Below are positions 43,708-52,881 of a stretch of 64,000 nt of DNA, in pieces. This DNA comes from Crocinitomicaceae bacterium (GTDB taxonomy: Bacteria > Bacteroidota > Bacteroidia > Flavobacteriales_D > Crocinitomicaceae), in assembly GCA_002709305.1 (NCBI GenBank), contig PAQM01000006.1, forward strand, positions 124,001 to 188,000, read 5' to 3'. The stretch's first letter is position 1, and the number at the start of each line of letters is the position of its first letter. Under the pieces are notes generated by a model. It saw only the letters and a list, made by a program, of their open reading frames with translations. It was not told where the DNA came from and searched no databases. Position numbers and translations under genes: made by a program.

Positions 43708-44589
43708 TTAATCCTTTTTAGAGTCGGTATTTATTACATCCATAACCATTATGTTATAAAACAAATCTTCATTAGACTTAACTAAATTTTGATATCCTTT
43801 ATCCCTATACCCTTGATTATGTGGGATATAAACGAACATACGATCAGATTTTTTTGAGTTAATCAATGCTTTTTTCAAACCAGGAACAACTCCTTTACTA
43901 TTTAAATTAAAACTAAAAGGATTATTTGAACGGTATGTGTTAATATATAAAGGATTTGAAGGTGTCGATACCATACAATGAAATTGAATTTCATATCCAA
44001 AATTAAATTTTAATTTATTAGTATTATTTTCCTCAAAAACCCAAATCTTATTACCATCAATCTCACGTGTTGGCGCTCTATTTTCATGAACACGCATTTG
44101 AATAATGTTATTTGAATTAGGTGGAATAAGATTCTCTATACCTTTTTCACCTCTGGCTAATTTAGATGGTATAAAAATCTCTACTGAATCACCAACTTTT
44201 AATTGTTTTAAAGAAATTTCCCAACCAATGGTTTGCATATTAAAACCTAATAAAAAAGGAACATTTCTTTTTTTAATTAAATAATTACCATCAACAATAG
44301 TATTATCTTCAAGTAGTACTTTATAATCAATCATAGCACAATCAGCATATTTTAATTTTTGACCTACACCATTCTCAATCCATTTTATTTCAATTCCATT
44401 ATCTAAAAAAATACTATCAACATATTTTATGTTATTATGTTCAATATCATATATATCAGAAATTGAATCCTTAATTATTGATTTTAATTCTTTTTCTATG
44501 TTAGAATCATGGTCAACATTTGTATCACATGAATTATTAAACAAAAAGAATGTTAATGTTAATGTCAGTATAAAAAATTTATCAATCAT
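43708..44589 (-). CDS. Lipoprotein with two FKBP-type peptidyl-prolyl isomerase domains
   Basis: The 293-residue product has a lipoprotein signal (LTLTFFLFNNSC, cysteine 21) and two FKBP-like domains. The first (about 70-170) has GQKLKYADCAMIDYKVLL, QLKVGDSVEIFIPSKLARGEKG and LIPPNSNNIIQ. The second (about 195-290) has GVVPGLKKALI, MFVYIPHNQGYRDKG and SNEDLFYNIMVMDV. The second lacks several aromatic active-site residues of FKBP12 and may be degenerate. It overlaps the single-domain FKBP gene upstream by four bases. FKBPs in T9SS bacteria include GldI, a gliding protein. Confidence 0.82.
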   Translation of the reverse strand: MIDKFFILTLTLTFFLFNNSCDTNVDHDSNIEKELKSIIKDSISDIYDIEHNNIKYVDSIFLDNGIEIKWIENGVGQKLKYADCAMIDYKVLLEDNTIVDGNYLIKKRNVPFLLGFNMQTIGWEISLKQLKVGDSVEIFIPSKLARGEKGIENLIPPNSNNIIQMRVHENRAPTREIDGNKIWVFEENNTNKLKFNFGYEIQFHCMVSTPSNPLYINTYRSNNPFSFNLNSKGVVPGLKKALINSKKSDRMFVYIPHNQGYRDKGYQNLVKSNEDLFYNIMVMDVINTDSKKD

Positions 44590-45116
44590 ATTTGTATTCC
44601 AATTAAATAAATATCTATAACAACAGTATTTAATGGTGGTATTTTATTCATATCACCTACCAAACCATGGGCAAGATGTGTCGGTATTATTAATTTTGCT
44701 CTATCACCTATTGTCATTTTTTTAATCGCTTCTTGAACACCAGATTCTATATTTGAATTATCTACAACAAATTCATAGTAATCTTCACCGGTTACTCTAT
44801 AACATTCAGTTCCATCTAAAAGACTAACAACATATTGAATCTCAGCAATATCTCCTGGTAGTGGAGAATATAGTGTATCTACAACTCCATGTTCATATAT
44901 GTAATATTGTAATCCACTTCCAGTAATTATAAGATCCCAATCCTTATGTTGTTCTTTAAAAAGGTTAATATCAATTTGCTCTTCAATAACCAATTCTTTG
45001 TTAAAATCAGTAGATTTTTTTTTACTCCATTTTATTTCTGTTTTGCCAATAATATTATCCTCTTTACAAGAACACAAGAAAAACAATAATGAAAAAACAA
45101 AAGCAAAAAAATACAT
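44586..45116 (-). CDS. FKBP-type peptidyl-prolyl isomerase lipoprotein, GldI-like
   Basis: The 176-residue lipoprotein (FVFSLLFFLCSC, cysteine 15 or 17) has one FKBP domain (about 75-175) with DIAEIQYVVSLLDGTECY, SGVQEAIKKMTIGDRAKLIIPTHLAHG and KIPPLNTVVIDIYLIGI. In Flavobacterium, GldI is such a lipoprotein encoded after a DHH phosphoesterase gene, as here (three-base gap after the NrnA-like gene). The GldI name is therefore likely but rests on context; other FKBP lipoproteins look similar. Confidence 0.85.
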   Translation of the reverse strand: MYFFAFVFSLLFFLCSCKEDNIIGKTEIKWSKKKSTDFNKELVIEEQIDINLFKEQHKDWDLIITGSGLQYYIYEHGVVDTLYSPLPGDIAEIQYVVSLLDGTECYRVTGEDYYEFVVDNSNIESGVQEAIKKMTIGDRAKLIIPTHLAHGLVGDMNKIPPLNTVVIDIYLIGIQI

Positions 45117-45119
45117 ACT

Positions 45120-46115
45120 TTAAAAATATTTAGGCAATAATGATTTAAATTTTAAAATCGTATTCTCAATTGAATCATTATTAATTCCACCAGCAGCGTA
45201 CTTATGACCACCACCATTAAAATGATCAGTTAAAATTGTATTTACAGAAAATAAACCCTTAGACCTAAGTGAAATTTTAACTTTATCACCTTTTTGAGTG
45301 AAAAATGCAGCAATTTCTATACCTTTAATTGAAAGCGCTAAATTAACTAAGCCTTCTGTATCACCTTTAATGTAATTAAATGAACTTAAAATGTCCTCTG
45401 TAACTGAGATAATAGAAACTTTATAACTATTTATAACTTCTAATCTATTAGAAATTATGTAACTATGAAGTTTTATTTTATCTATACGATTACTATCAAA
45501 GGTTTTTTGATAGATATTAACGTGATCAACACCTATATTGAGTAGATGAGAGACAATATAATGAGTCCTTGAAGAAACTGAAGAAAATCTAAAAGAACCT
45601 GTATCACTTATAATTCCTAAATAAATAGGAGTTCCTATATCCGAATTCATTAATTCTAAATTTCCTGAATAATTTATTAATTCATAAACCAACTCAGATG
45701 TTGAGGAAGCAGAAGATTCAGAAATAGTAATATCAACAAATTCTGAAGGATTAACGTGATGATCAATCATTACTTTTTTTGCTTTACATGATGATAATAT
45801 TTCACCCATAGAGCTACCTAAACGATCTTGAGTATTATAATCAAGACAAAAAATTAAATCTGCAGATTTCATTTGATCTATTACTTCTAATCTATGATTT
45901 TCAAAATCAATAATAATATCATCATCTATAATCCATTTAAGAAAATCTGGACAAGAATCAGGATGACAAATTTGTGCTGATTTACCTAAAACTGAAATAA
46001 AACGATATAAAGCCAAAGAACTCCCAATAGAATCACCATCAGGAGACAAATGACTAGTAATAACAATATTATTTGAGTTTTTTATTAACTGATAAATCTT
46101 AACTGCCTCCTTCAT
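45120..46115 (-). CDS. DHH/DHHA1 phosphoesterase, NrnA-like
   Basis: The 331-residue enzyme should degrade nanoRNAs and dephosphorylate 3'-phosphoadenosine 5'-phosphate, as NrnA does. It has the four DHH-family motifs: SHLSPDGDSIGSS (residues 21-33), FCLDYN near 92, the DHH box MIDHHVNP near 125 and DTGSF near 182, and the C-terminal DHHA1 GGGHKYAAGG near residue 305. Cytoplasmic. It follows dapA directly and precedes the GldI-like gene. Some members act on cyclic dinucleotides, but those have added domains that are absent here. Confidence 0.93.
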   Translation of the reverse strand: MKEAVKIYQLIKNSNNIVITSHLSPDGDSIGSSLALYRFISVLGKSAQICHPDSCPDFLKWIIDDDIIIDFENHRLEVIDQMKSADLIFCLDYNTQDRLGSSMGEILSSCKAKKVMIDHHVNPSEFVDITISESSASSTSELVYELINYSGNLELMNSDIGTPIYLGIISDTGSFRFSSVSSRTHYIVSHLLNIGVDHVNIYQKTFDSNRIDKIKLHSYIISNRLEVINSYKVSIISVTEDILSSFNYIKGDTEGLVNLALSIKGIEIAAFFTQKGDKVKISLRSKGLFSVNTILTDHFNGGGHKYAAGGINNDSIENTILKFKSLLPKYF

Positions 46116-46994
46116 TTATAATAAAATATTTTTAGTCTCTTTTGCTATCCTAGAACTTAAATCATTAGAAACTTCATGTAATGGTTTTCTCATATATGAT
46201 TGAATTATACCTTGAGCCTCTAAAGACACTTTTACTCCACCAGGATTTCCTTCTTCAAAAAACATATTTGTTATTGGTAATAATTCATAGTGAATCTTTT
46301 TAGCTAATTCTAGTTTTCCATTTATTGAATTATGAACCAATTGTGAAAACTTATTTGGAAAAGCATTTGCAACAACAGAAATAACCCCCACAGCACCTAG
46401 AGCAATTAAAGGCATAGTAATTGCATCATCTCCAGATAAAACATCAAACCCTATTGGTTTTTCCTGTATTATATTCATGATCTGTTGAAAATTCCCTGAA
46501 GCCTCCTTTATTGCTACAATATTCTCAATTTTTGATAATTCTAAAGTTGATTCAGATGATAGATTTGATCCTGTTCTCCCAGGTACATTATATAAAATAA
46601 TAGGCAAACTTGTGCATGAAGCTAGATACTTGTAATGTTCTACAATTCCTCTCTGTGAAGGTTTATTATAATATGGTGAAACAGAAAGTATACCATCAAC
46701 TCCAGAAGGGATTTTTTTTATAGTCTCTCCTATAGCAAATGAATCATTTCCACCGGCACCAAATATAATTTTTAATTGATCATTATTTTCTTCCTGAACT
46801 GCTTCTAAAACTTTAATTTTTTCCTCAAATGTTAATGTAGGAGATTCCCCCGTTGTACCTTGAACAACTAAAAAATCTGTTTTATTATCAATTTGAAACC
46901 TTACTAATTTTTTTAGAGCATTAAAATCAATACTTAGGTCTTTATTAAATGGAGTAACCAAAGCTACACCAGAACCTTTAAATGGATTATCCAT
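46116..46994 (-). CDS. dapA: 4-hydroxy-tetrahydrodipicolinate synthase DapA
   Basis: DapA condenses pyruvate and aspartate semialdehyde. From ATG 46994 the protein has 292 residues. It has GTTGESPTL near 43-51, the catalytic tyrosine in ILYNVPGRTGSNL, the Schiff-base lysine in VAIKEASGN near 162, and the GAVGVISVVAN segment. A start 18 bases further upstream (MRKYYIM) is in frame but would overlap the DUF6913 gene by 26 bases; family N-termini match MDNPFKGSGVALVTP. It overlaps the end of DUF6913 by eight bases. Confidence 0.96.
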   Translation of the reverse strand: MDNPFKGSGVALVTPFNKDLSIDFNALKKLVRFQIDNKTDFLVVQGTTGESPTLTFEEKIKVLEAVQEENNDQLKIIFGAGGNDSFAIGETIKKIPSGVDGILSVSPYYNKPSQRGIVEHYKYLASCTSLPIILYNVPGRTGSNLSSESTLELSKIENIVAIKEASGNFQQIMNIIQEKPIGFDVLSGDDAITMPLIALGAVGVISVVANAFPNKFSQLVHNSINGKLELAKKIHYELLPITNMFFEEGNPGGVKVSLEAQGIIQSYMRKPLHEVSNDLSSRIAKETKNILL

Positions 46995-47460
46995 AATATA
47001 ATATTTTCTCAAGTGTTTCTTTTGTAAAATTAATCAATTTTAAAGGCAAATCAGTTTCTATTTTAAGAGTTATATCATGACCTGAAAAATTAGTATTTAG
47101 GCCAACCGACATCTTTTTATTTGTTTTCTTTAATAATTTTAAAAATCTTTTTGAAACATCTGTAGTAAATAAAATCATATCATATGTTCTTGAAGAAATA
47201 TTCCTTACCTCTTCATTTTTTATAATACCGAATAAGTTAAATTCTTGATCAGATATAAATACAACATTATACTGTTTAGGGATTAAACTTTTTTCTTTTT
47301 TAGTCTTTACAATTGCTAAAATGATACAATTATGAATATTTAAATTAGCAAGTTTAATAGCCTTCTTGTATTCCGATATGTTATCAATACTATCATAATT
47401 GATTACAAAAAGAACAGATTCTAAATTATTCCATATGTTTTTTTTAGTTACTTTTTCCAT
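46987..47460 (-). CDS. DUF6913 family protein
   Basis: The 157-residue cytoplasmic protein matches the flavobacterial DUF6913 family, which is encoded between ligA and dapA in this group. Visible are the DMILFTTDVSKRFLKLLKK segment near residue 96, KKMSVGLNTN, and a hydrophobic SVLFVINYDS strand at the start. Function unknown; the alternation of strands and helices suggests an alpha/beta fold. It overlaps ligA by 17 bases and dapA by eight. Confidence 0.82.
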   Translation of the reverse strand: MEKVTKKNIWNNLESVLFVINYDSIDNISEYKKAIKLANLNIHNCIILAIVKTKKEKSLIPKQYNVVFISDQEFNLFGIIKNEEVRNISSRTYDMILFTTDVSKRFLKLLKKTNKKMSVGLNTNFSGHDITLKIETDLPLKLINFTKETLEKILYYG

Positions 47461-49465
47461 TTAATAATAAAATAAAATCTTCTTCTGAAAGAATATTAAG
47501 TTTATAATCAGTAGCCTTTTTTAATTTAGATGGCCCAATTTTGTCTCCTGCAATAAGATAATCTGTTTTCATAGAAACCGCTGTTATATTTTTACCTCCA
47601 TTCATCTCTATAATCTCTTTTAATTCACTACGAGAAAAAGAATTAAAAACACCTGAAATAACAAACGATTTACCTTCAAAGATATTTGATGTTTGAAGTT
47701 TATTTTCAACTTCCATATTTAAACCAAAAGAACCTAATGTTTTTACTATATAACAATTCCGCTCATCGGAGAAGTAATCAATAATAGACATTGCTATTCT
47801 ATCACCTATTTCTTCTATCGCAATCAATTCATCAAAACTTGCAGAAGAAATATTAGAAATACTTTTTAATGATTTTGCTAATTTTTTAGCAACTGTTTCT
47901 CCGACATATCTAATTCCTAAACCAAAAAGAACTTTATGAAAAGGCATCTCTTTAGAATCTTTTATTCCTTTAATCATATTATTTGCTGATTTTTCAGCTA
48001 TCCTATTCATAGTAATTACATCTTCAAATGTTAATTTATACAAATCAGAAATATTATTTATTAGACCATTAGAATAGAGAAGATCAACTGTTTCTGAACC
48101 AAGGCCATCTATATTTAAAGCCTTACGACTAATAAAATGTTCTATTTTACCTTTCACTTGTGGCGGACATCCTAGCTCATTAAGACAATAATGATGTGCT
48201 TCACCATCATTTCTAATTAACTTAGAAGAACATTCAGGACAATTATTTATAAAATTAATAGGAGTAGTATCTTTAACTCTATTATCTATATTAACATCAA
48301 CAATTTTTGGTATAATTTCCCCCCCTTTCTCTACATAAACAGAATCGTTAATATGTAAATCCAATTTTTGAATTTGATCAGCATTATGTAAAGAAGCACG
48401 TTTAACCACCGTTCCTCCTAATTTAACGGGTCTTAAATTTGCTACTGGTGTTATTGCTCCTGTTCTACCAACTTGGTATACAATAGACTCTAACTTAGTT
48501 TCAACACGTTCAGCTTTATATTTGTATGAAATAGCCCACCTGGGATATTTGGAAGTATTACCTAATTCTAATTGATTTTTATATTTATTTACTTTAATAA
48601 CTATTCCATCTATTTCAAAAGGTAAATTAAAACGATTTTCATCCCAAAAATTGATGAAATTCATTATTCCATCAATAGAATCTGTTTTTTCAATATAACG
48701 ATGTGTCTGAAGTGGAACTTTAAATCCCCAATCTGAAACCTTATTTACAGCTTCAAAATGACCTGAAAACTTATTATCATTAAAATTAATACCATAAAGA
48801 AAACAATCTAACTGACGTTTAGAAACAATTTTAGAATCTTGCATTTTTAATGTTCCAGACGCAGTATTTCTTGGATTTGAGAACTGTGTATCGCCCTGCT
48901 CTAAACGTTGGTTATTTAATTTCTTAAAATTTTTTTTTGAGAAAAAAATTTCTCCACGAATTTCAAAATCAAAAGGATAATCACCTTTTAGAGACAAAGG
49001 TATACTTCTAATTGTTCTCACATTATTTGTTACATCTTCACCCTTAACACCATCACCACGTGTAACAGCACGAAATAACTTACCATTTATATATTGTATA
49101 CCTATAGCAACACCATCATATTTTAATTCACAAACATATTCTAAATTATCATTTATACTTTTTTTAATACGATTAACCCACTCTTCAATCTCATTTTTAG
49201 AATATGTATTAGATAAAGAAAGCATTGGATAACGATGAACAACTGTTTCAAATCTTTTAGTAATATCTCCACCTACACGTTTTGTTGGTGAATATTCAGT
49301 GATTAATTCTGGAAATAACTCTTCTATTTTTTGTAGCTCTTTAAGCAACATATCAAAATCATAATCTGATATTTCTGGACTACTTTTAACATAATATAAA
49401 TAATTATGTTTGTTAAGAATCTCTGTCAATTTTTGCACACGAATAATAGCGTCATCCTTATTCAT
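47444..49465 (-). CDS. ligA: NAD-dependent DNA ligase LigA
   Basis: LigA seals nicks using NAD. The 673-residue protein has domain Ia (YYVKSSPEISDYDFDMLL), the adenylated lysine K115 in CELKYDGVA, the NTase motifs (RGDGVKGEDVTNN), OB fold, a four-cysteine zinc finger (CPECSSKL, then HHYCLNELGCP, near 408-435), helix-hairpin-helix repeats (about 445-590) and a BRCT domain (FEGKSFVISGVFNSFSRSEL, 595-673). All domains are complete; length equals the family norm. Confidence 0.97.
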   Translation of the reverse strand: MNKDDAIIRVQKLTEILNKHNYLYYVKSSPEISDYDFDMLLKELQKIEELFPELITEYSPTKRVGGDITKRFETVVHRYPMLSLSNTYSKNEIEEWVNRIKKSINDNLEYVCELKYDGVAIGIQYINGKLFRAVTRGDGVKGEDVTNNVRTIRSIPLSLKGDYPFDFEIRGEIFFSKKNFKKLNNQRLEQGDTQFSNPRNTASGTLKMQDSKIVSKRQLDCFLYGINFNDNKFSGHFEAVNKVSDWGFKVPLQTHRYIEKTDSIDGIMNFINFWDENRFNLPFEIDGIVIKVNKYKNQLELGNTSKYPRWAISYKYKAERVETKLESIVYQVGRTGAITPVANLRPVKLGGTVVKRASLHNADQIQKLDLHINDSVYVEKGGEIIPKIVDVNIDNRVKDTTPINFINNCPECSSKLIRNDGEAHHYCLNELGCPPQVKGKIEHFISRKALNIDGLGSETVDLLYSNGLINNISDLYKLTFEDVITMNRIAEKSANNMIKGIKDSKEMPFHKVLFGLGIRYVGETVAKKLAKSLKSISNISSASFDELIAIEEIGDRIAMSIIDYFSDERNCYIVKTLGSFGLNMEVENKLQTSNIFEGKSFVISGVFNSFSRSELKEIIEMNGGKNITAVSMKTDYLIAGDKIGPSKLKKATDYKLNILSEEDFILLLNGKSN

Positions 49466-49466
49466 A

Positions 49467-50345
49467 TTACAAAATTACATTTTGTGCACGAATCATTCTA
49501 TATCTACCCTGCATATCTTTCCTCAAGTCAATGTTAACAAAACCTAAAGACGATAATAAACGAAGAATATTATGTTTGAAATCTTGATGTATTTCAAAAA
49601 ATATATATCCTTTATCTTTTAAATATTTTTTTGCATTTAGTGCAATTTCTTCATAAAATATTATTGGATTATCATCATTAACAAATAATGCTGAATGAGG
49701 TTCAAAATCAAGAACATTCTTATTGATATTTTCTTGTTCATTTTTTGGTATATAAGGTGGGTTTGATATCCATACATCAAAACTATTTTCATTAAAACAG
49801 GAAAAACTATTTGGATTAAATATATCTGATTCCAATACATCAATATTAATATTTGAAAATTCAATATTTTCAGATATTAAATCAACCGATTTACTAGAAT
49901 TTTCTATTGCAAAAACTTTAGTATCAGGTAAAGCATTTTTTATCGCAAATGCTATACATCCTGATCCAGCGCAAAGATCTAAAACTAATTTACAATTAAA
50001 TTGATTGACCGACTTCAATACCCAATCTACTAATTCTTCAGTCTCTGGTCTAGGAATAAGAGCTCTATTGTCAGATTTTAATATTACATTATAAAATAAC
50101 ACTTCACCGATAATGTATTGAAAAGGTTCACTTTTTTGCAACCTTTTCAATACATCTAAATAAAATTTAAAATCTGAATCTGACAAAAAAACCTCATCAG
50201 AAAGCAAAAAATCTGTTGAATTTATCCCAAGTCTTTTAAATGATAATTCCTTTAAAATCAAATCAAGCTCTCGATTTGAAAAAGCAGGTAAATTAATCCT
50301 AAAATGACTTTTCAACTCAGCAAGATTATTCTTCTTAAAAATCAT
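49467..50345 (-). CDS. prmC: Peptide chain release factor N5-glutamine methyltransferase PrmC (HemK)
   Basis: PrmC methylates the GGQ glutamine of RF1 and RF2. The 292-residue protein has an N-terminal helical domain (1-85), the PRPETEELVDWV motif near 111, the SAM motif LDLCAGSGCIAFAI and the substrate motif SNPPYIP near 193. All are typical. It lies one base before ligA and overlaps the upstream outer-membrane protein gene by four bases (ATGA). Confidence 0.95.
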   Translation of the reverse strand: MIFKKNNLAELKSHFRINLPAFSNRELDLILKELSFKRLGINSTDFLLSDEVFLSDSDFKFYLDVLKRLQKSEPFQYIIGEVLFYNVILKSDNRALIPRPETEELVDWVLKSVNQFNCKLVLDLCAGSGCIAFAIKNALPDTKVFAIENSSKSVDLISENIEFSNINIDVLESDIFNPNSFSCFNENSFDVWISNPPYIPKNEQENINKNVLDFEPHSALFVNDDNPIIFYEEIALNAKKYLKDKGYIFFEIHQDFKHNILRLLSSLGFVNIDLRKDMQGRYRMIRAQNVIL

Positions 50346-50977
50346 TTTTTTTTAAAAAAATAAGTGTAACCAAACCCAATAACAAAATAATTTGTATTAT
50401 TTTTTAGATTTGAATCAAGATAATCTAGATTTGATAACAACCCTATTATTTCAGGTTCAAAACTATAATTCTGTATACAATAAGCAATATTAAATCGATA
50501 TGAATTTTGTTCGTCAGAATATAAAATCAAGCCAAGAGTAGGTTCAAATATAAAAGCATTATATGAAATCGGATTAACTCCAGAAATTTTATTTAAATCA
50601 GTCGAAGCATAATTCATTGAATATCCAAATTTCATCCCCAAGTCTAAAGCAAAGCGATTAGTATAGAGTTTCTCATAACCAACTTGACAAAATAATGCTC
50701 CCATATGAATGGCACCATTATTTTCTTCATTAATAGCAAATTCATTAATTGTAAACATAGAATAACGACCACCAAAAGCAATATTTAAGTTAATTGGAAG
50801 TCTATACTGACCATAAAAATTAGTTGAAACTAAACCTTGCATAATATCTTTAAATGGCTCATTACCTAATGATATAGGTATACCAATATCCATATTAAAG
50901 GTGTAATTAGATTTATTTTCTTGAGATAAGAATTGAAAATTTATAAAAACAATAATTATAACACAAAAATATCTCAT
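50342..50977 (-). CDS. Predicted outer-membrane beta-barrel protein of unknown function
   Basis: The 211-residue protein has a signal peptide (about 1-18, ending FLSQE) and alternating polar/hydrophobic strands throughout, with many aromatic residues (YRLPINLNIAFGGRYSM, RFALDLGMKFGYSMNYA, RFNIAYCIQNYSFEP) and an ending YFVIGFGYTYFFKKK. This fits a small eight-strand barrel of the OmpA-like or porin-family group. No name can be given. It heads the 15-gene minus-strand run; a TATTTTTG box on the minus strand at 51026-51019 may be its promoter. Confidence 0.7.
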   Translation of the reverse strand: MRYFCVIIIVFINFQFLSQENKSNYTFNMDIGIPISLGNEPFKDIMQGLVSTNFYGQYRLPINLNIAFGGRYSMFTINEFAINEENNGAIHMGALFCQVGYEKLYTNRFALDLGMKFGYSMNYASTDLNKISGVNPISYNAFIFEPTLGLILYSDEQNSYRFNIAYCIQNYSFEPEIIGLLSNLDYLDSNLKNNTNYFVIGFGYTYFFKKK

Positions 50978-51018
50978 ATCGATTTAATAAAAACTAATCT
51001 AATAATTTCATTCAAATA

Positions 51019-51026
51019 CAAAAATA
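51019..51026 (-). promoter_or_regulatory. -7 promoter element upstream of the outer-membrane protein gene and the prmC-ligA run
   Basis: Minus-strand TATTTTTG, 41 bases before the ATG at 50977. No TTG at -33 was seen, so the call rests on the -7 box and its position at the head of the run. Confidence 0.35.
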
Positions 51027-51049
51027 AATAACATGATTAATTTTATAGA

Positions 51050-51940
51050 ATGAAAAAAGGGATTATATATATTATATTATCTGGAATTTGTTTTATTGTA
51101 GTCAATTTATTTGTAAAACTATTAGGTGGTGGAAATTCAGAAGTAATTATATCCGATTTACAAAAATATCCCCCACATGAATTAGTACTTGCAAGGTGTG
51201 TTGTTTCATTCATTATAAGTTTATGTATTATAAAAAAAAAGAAAATAAAAATCTTTGGAGAAAATAAAAAATGGTTAATTATAAGAGGTTTTTCAGGAAC
51301 AATTGCTTTAACTATATTTTTTTATACAATTCATTATTTACCTTTAGCTATTGCTTCAACTATTCAATACTTAGCACCAATATTTACAATAATTATAGCA
51401 ATGTTATTTTTTAAAGAAAGAATAAAAAAAATTCAATGGATATTCATATTAATATCATTTTTAGGAATTGTATTTATAAGCTTAAATAAAATGAATGGGA
51501 TTAATATAATTAATGGACAAACATCCTTAACTTGGATTACTCTAGGACTTATTTCTGCTGTATTCTCAGCAATTGCATATAGTGCAATTGTTAAGCTTAA
51601 GGACACAGATCAACCAATAACCATTGTTATTTATTTCCCAATGGTTGCTATACCATTGATGATTTTGCTTTGTTTATTCGATTTCACTATCCCTCAGGGA
51701 ATTGAATGGTTTTTTTTAATAATAATAGGTATTTTCACTCAATTTGCACAAATTCTAATGACAAAAGCTCTTCACATTGGCAATACATCAGAAATAATCC
51801 CTTTTCAATACCTAGGAGCAGTATATGCATTCTTGGTTGGTTACTTTATTTTTAATGAAACCCTAAATATGATTACAAATATTGGTATATCACTAGTCAT
51901 AATAGGTGTAATAGTCAATGTAATAATCAGAAAGAATTAA
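51050..51940 (+). CDS. DMT/EamA superfamily transporter
   Basis: The 296-residue protein has about ten membrane helices in two EamA halves (about 1-140 and 150-295). The first half shows LARCVVSFIISLCI and TIHYLPLAIASTIQYLAPIFTIIIA, the second FTQFAQILMTKALHIGNTSEIIPFQYLGAVYAFLVGY, both standard for EamA. These carriers export amino acids, nucleotides or other metabolites; the substrate is not visible. It is divergent from the outer-membrane protein gene, with 72 bases between starts, and 23 bases before DUF58. Confidence 0.9.
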   Translation: MKKGIIYIILSGICFIVVNLFVKLLGGGNSEVIISDLQKYPPHELVLARCVVSFIISLCIIKKKKIKIFGENKKWLIIRGFSGTIALTIFFYTIHYLPLAIASTIQYLAPIFTIIIAMLFFKERIKKIQWIFILISFLGIVFISLNKMNGINIINGQTSLTWITLGLISAVFSAIAYSAIVKLKDTDQPITIVIYFPMVAIPLMILLCLFDFTIPQGIEWFFLIIIGIFTQFAQILMTKALHIGNTSEIIPFQYLGAVYAFLVGYFIFNETLNMITNIGISLVIIGVIVNVIIRKN

Positions 51941-51963
51941 AAGAATTTAATATTTTTAATAAA

Positions 51964-52881
51964 ATGAATAGAATTGATAAAAATAAAATTAGCAAGTTTA
52001 AAAATATTGATCTTCTAGCAAAGCAAGTTGTCGAAGGTTTTATAACAGGGTTGCATAAAAGTCCTTTCCATGGATTCTCAGTTGAATTTGCAGAACATAG
52101 ACTTTATAATAAAGGAGAATCAACTCGCCATATTGACTGGAAAATATATGGGAAAACAGAAAGGCTTTTCACAAAAAAATATGAAGAAGAGACAAATTTA
52201 AGATGTCAAATAGTTATTGATTGTTCTAGCTCTATGTTATTTCCTCTAAATCAAGAAATATCAAAACTTTCATTTTCTATATATTCAGCAGCATCATTAA
52301 TTGAATTACTTCAAAGACAACGCGATGCTGTAGGTATTTCATTATTCACAGATCAATTAAATTTAAATACAAAAGCCAAAGCATCAAAAAGTCATCATAT
52401 ATATTTATTTAGTGAATTAGAAAAACATTTGAAAAAATATTCACAAACATCTAAAACAAGAACATCAACAATTCAGGCATTACATGATATTTCAGAGTTA
52501 ACCCATAAGAGGTCATTAATAATCATTTTTTCTGACTTATTAGAAAATCCTGAAAATCAAAATGATTTTTTTCAAGCCTTACAACATCTTAGACATAATA
52601 AACATGAAGTTATTCTTTTTCATACTATTGATAAAAAACAAGAAATTGATTTTGAATTTGAAAATAGACCATATAAATTAATTGATATGGAGAGTGGTGA
52701 AAAAATTAAATTACAACCAAATAAAATAAAAGAAGAATACAACAATAAAATCAAAAAATATTTCAAGAAAATTGAATTAAAATGTACAGACTACAAAATT
52801 GAGTTTATGCATGCCGACATCAATAAAGGATATCACGATATTCTATTGAAATTCCTGTTAAAACGTCAAAAAATGTACTAA
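51964..52881 (+). CDS. DUF58 family protein with von Willebrand A-like fold
   Basis: The 305-residue cytoplasmic protein has the DUF58 core KGESTRHIDWKIYGKTERLFTKKYEEE near residues 55-82 and a MIDAS-like IVIDCSSSM near 95. DUF58 proteins usually lie next to a MoxR AAA+ ATPase and Bat proteins; here neither is adjacent, though a BatA-like gene lies at 1117. Role unknown, maybe chaperone-linked. Its end overlaps the convergent DUF4301 gene by four bases. Confidence 0.88.
   Translation: MNRIDKNKISKFKNIDLLAKQVVEGFITGLHKSPFHGFSVEFAEHRLYNKGESTRHIDWKIYGKTERLFTKKYEEETNLRCQIVIDCSSSMLFPLNQEISKLSFSIYSAASLIELLQRQRDAVGISLFTDQLNLNTKAKASKSHHIYLFSELEKHLKKYSQTSKTRTSTIQALHDISELTHKRSLIIIFSDLLENPENQNDFFQALQHLRHNKHEVILFHTIDKKQEIDFEFENRPYKLIDMESGEKIKLQPNKIKEEYNNKIKKYFKKIELKCTDYKIEFMHADINKGYHDILLKFLLKRQKMY

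Noticed and set aside
46995-47012. Upstream start of dapA (MRKYYIM)
   Set aside because: It would lie inside the DUF6913 gene; the family N-terminus begins at MDNPFKG.
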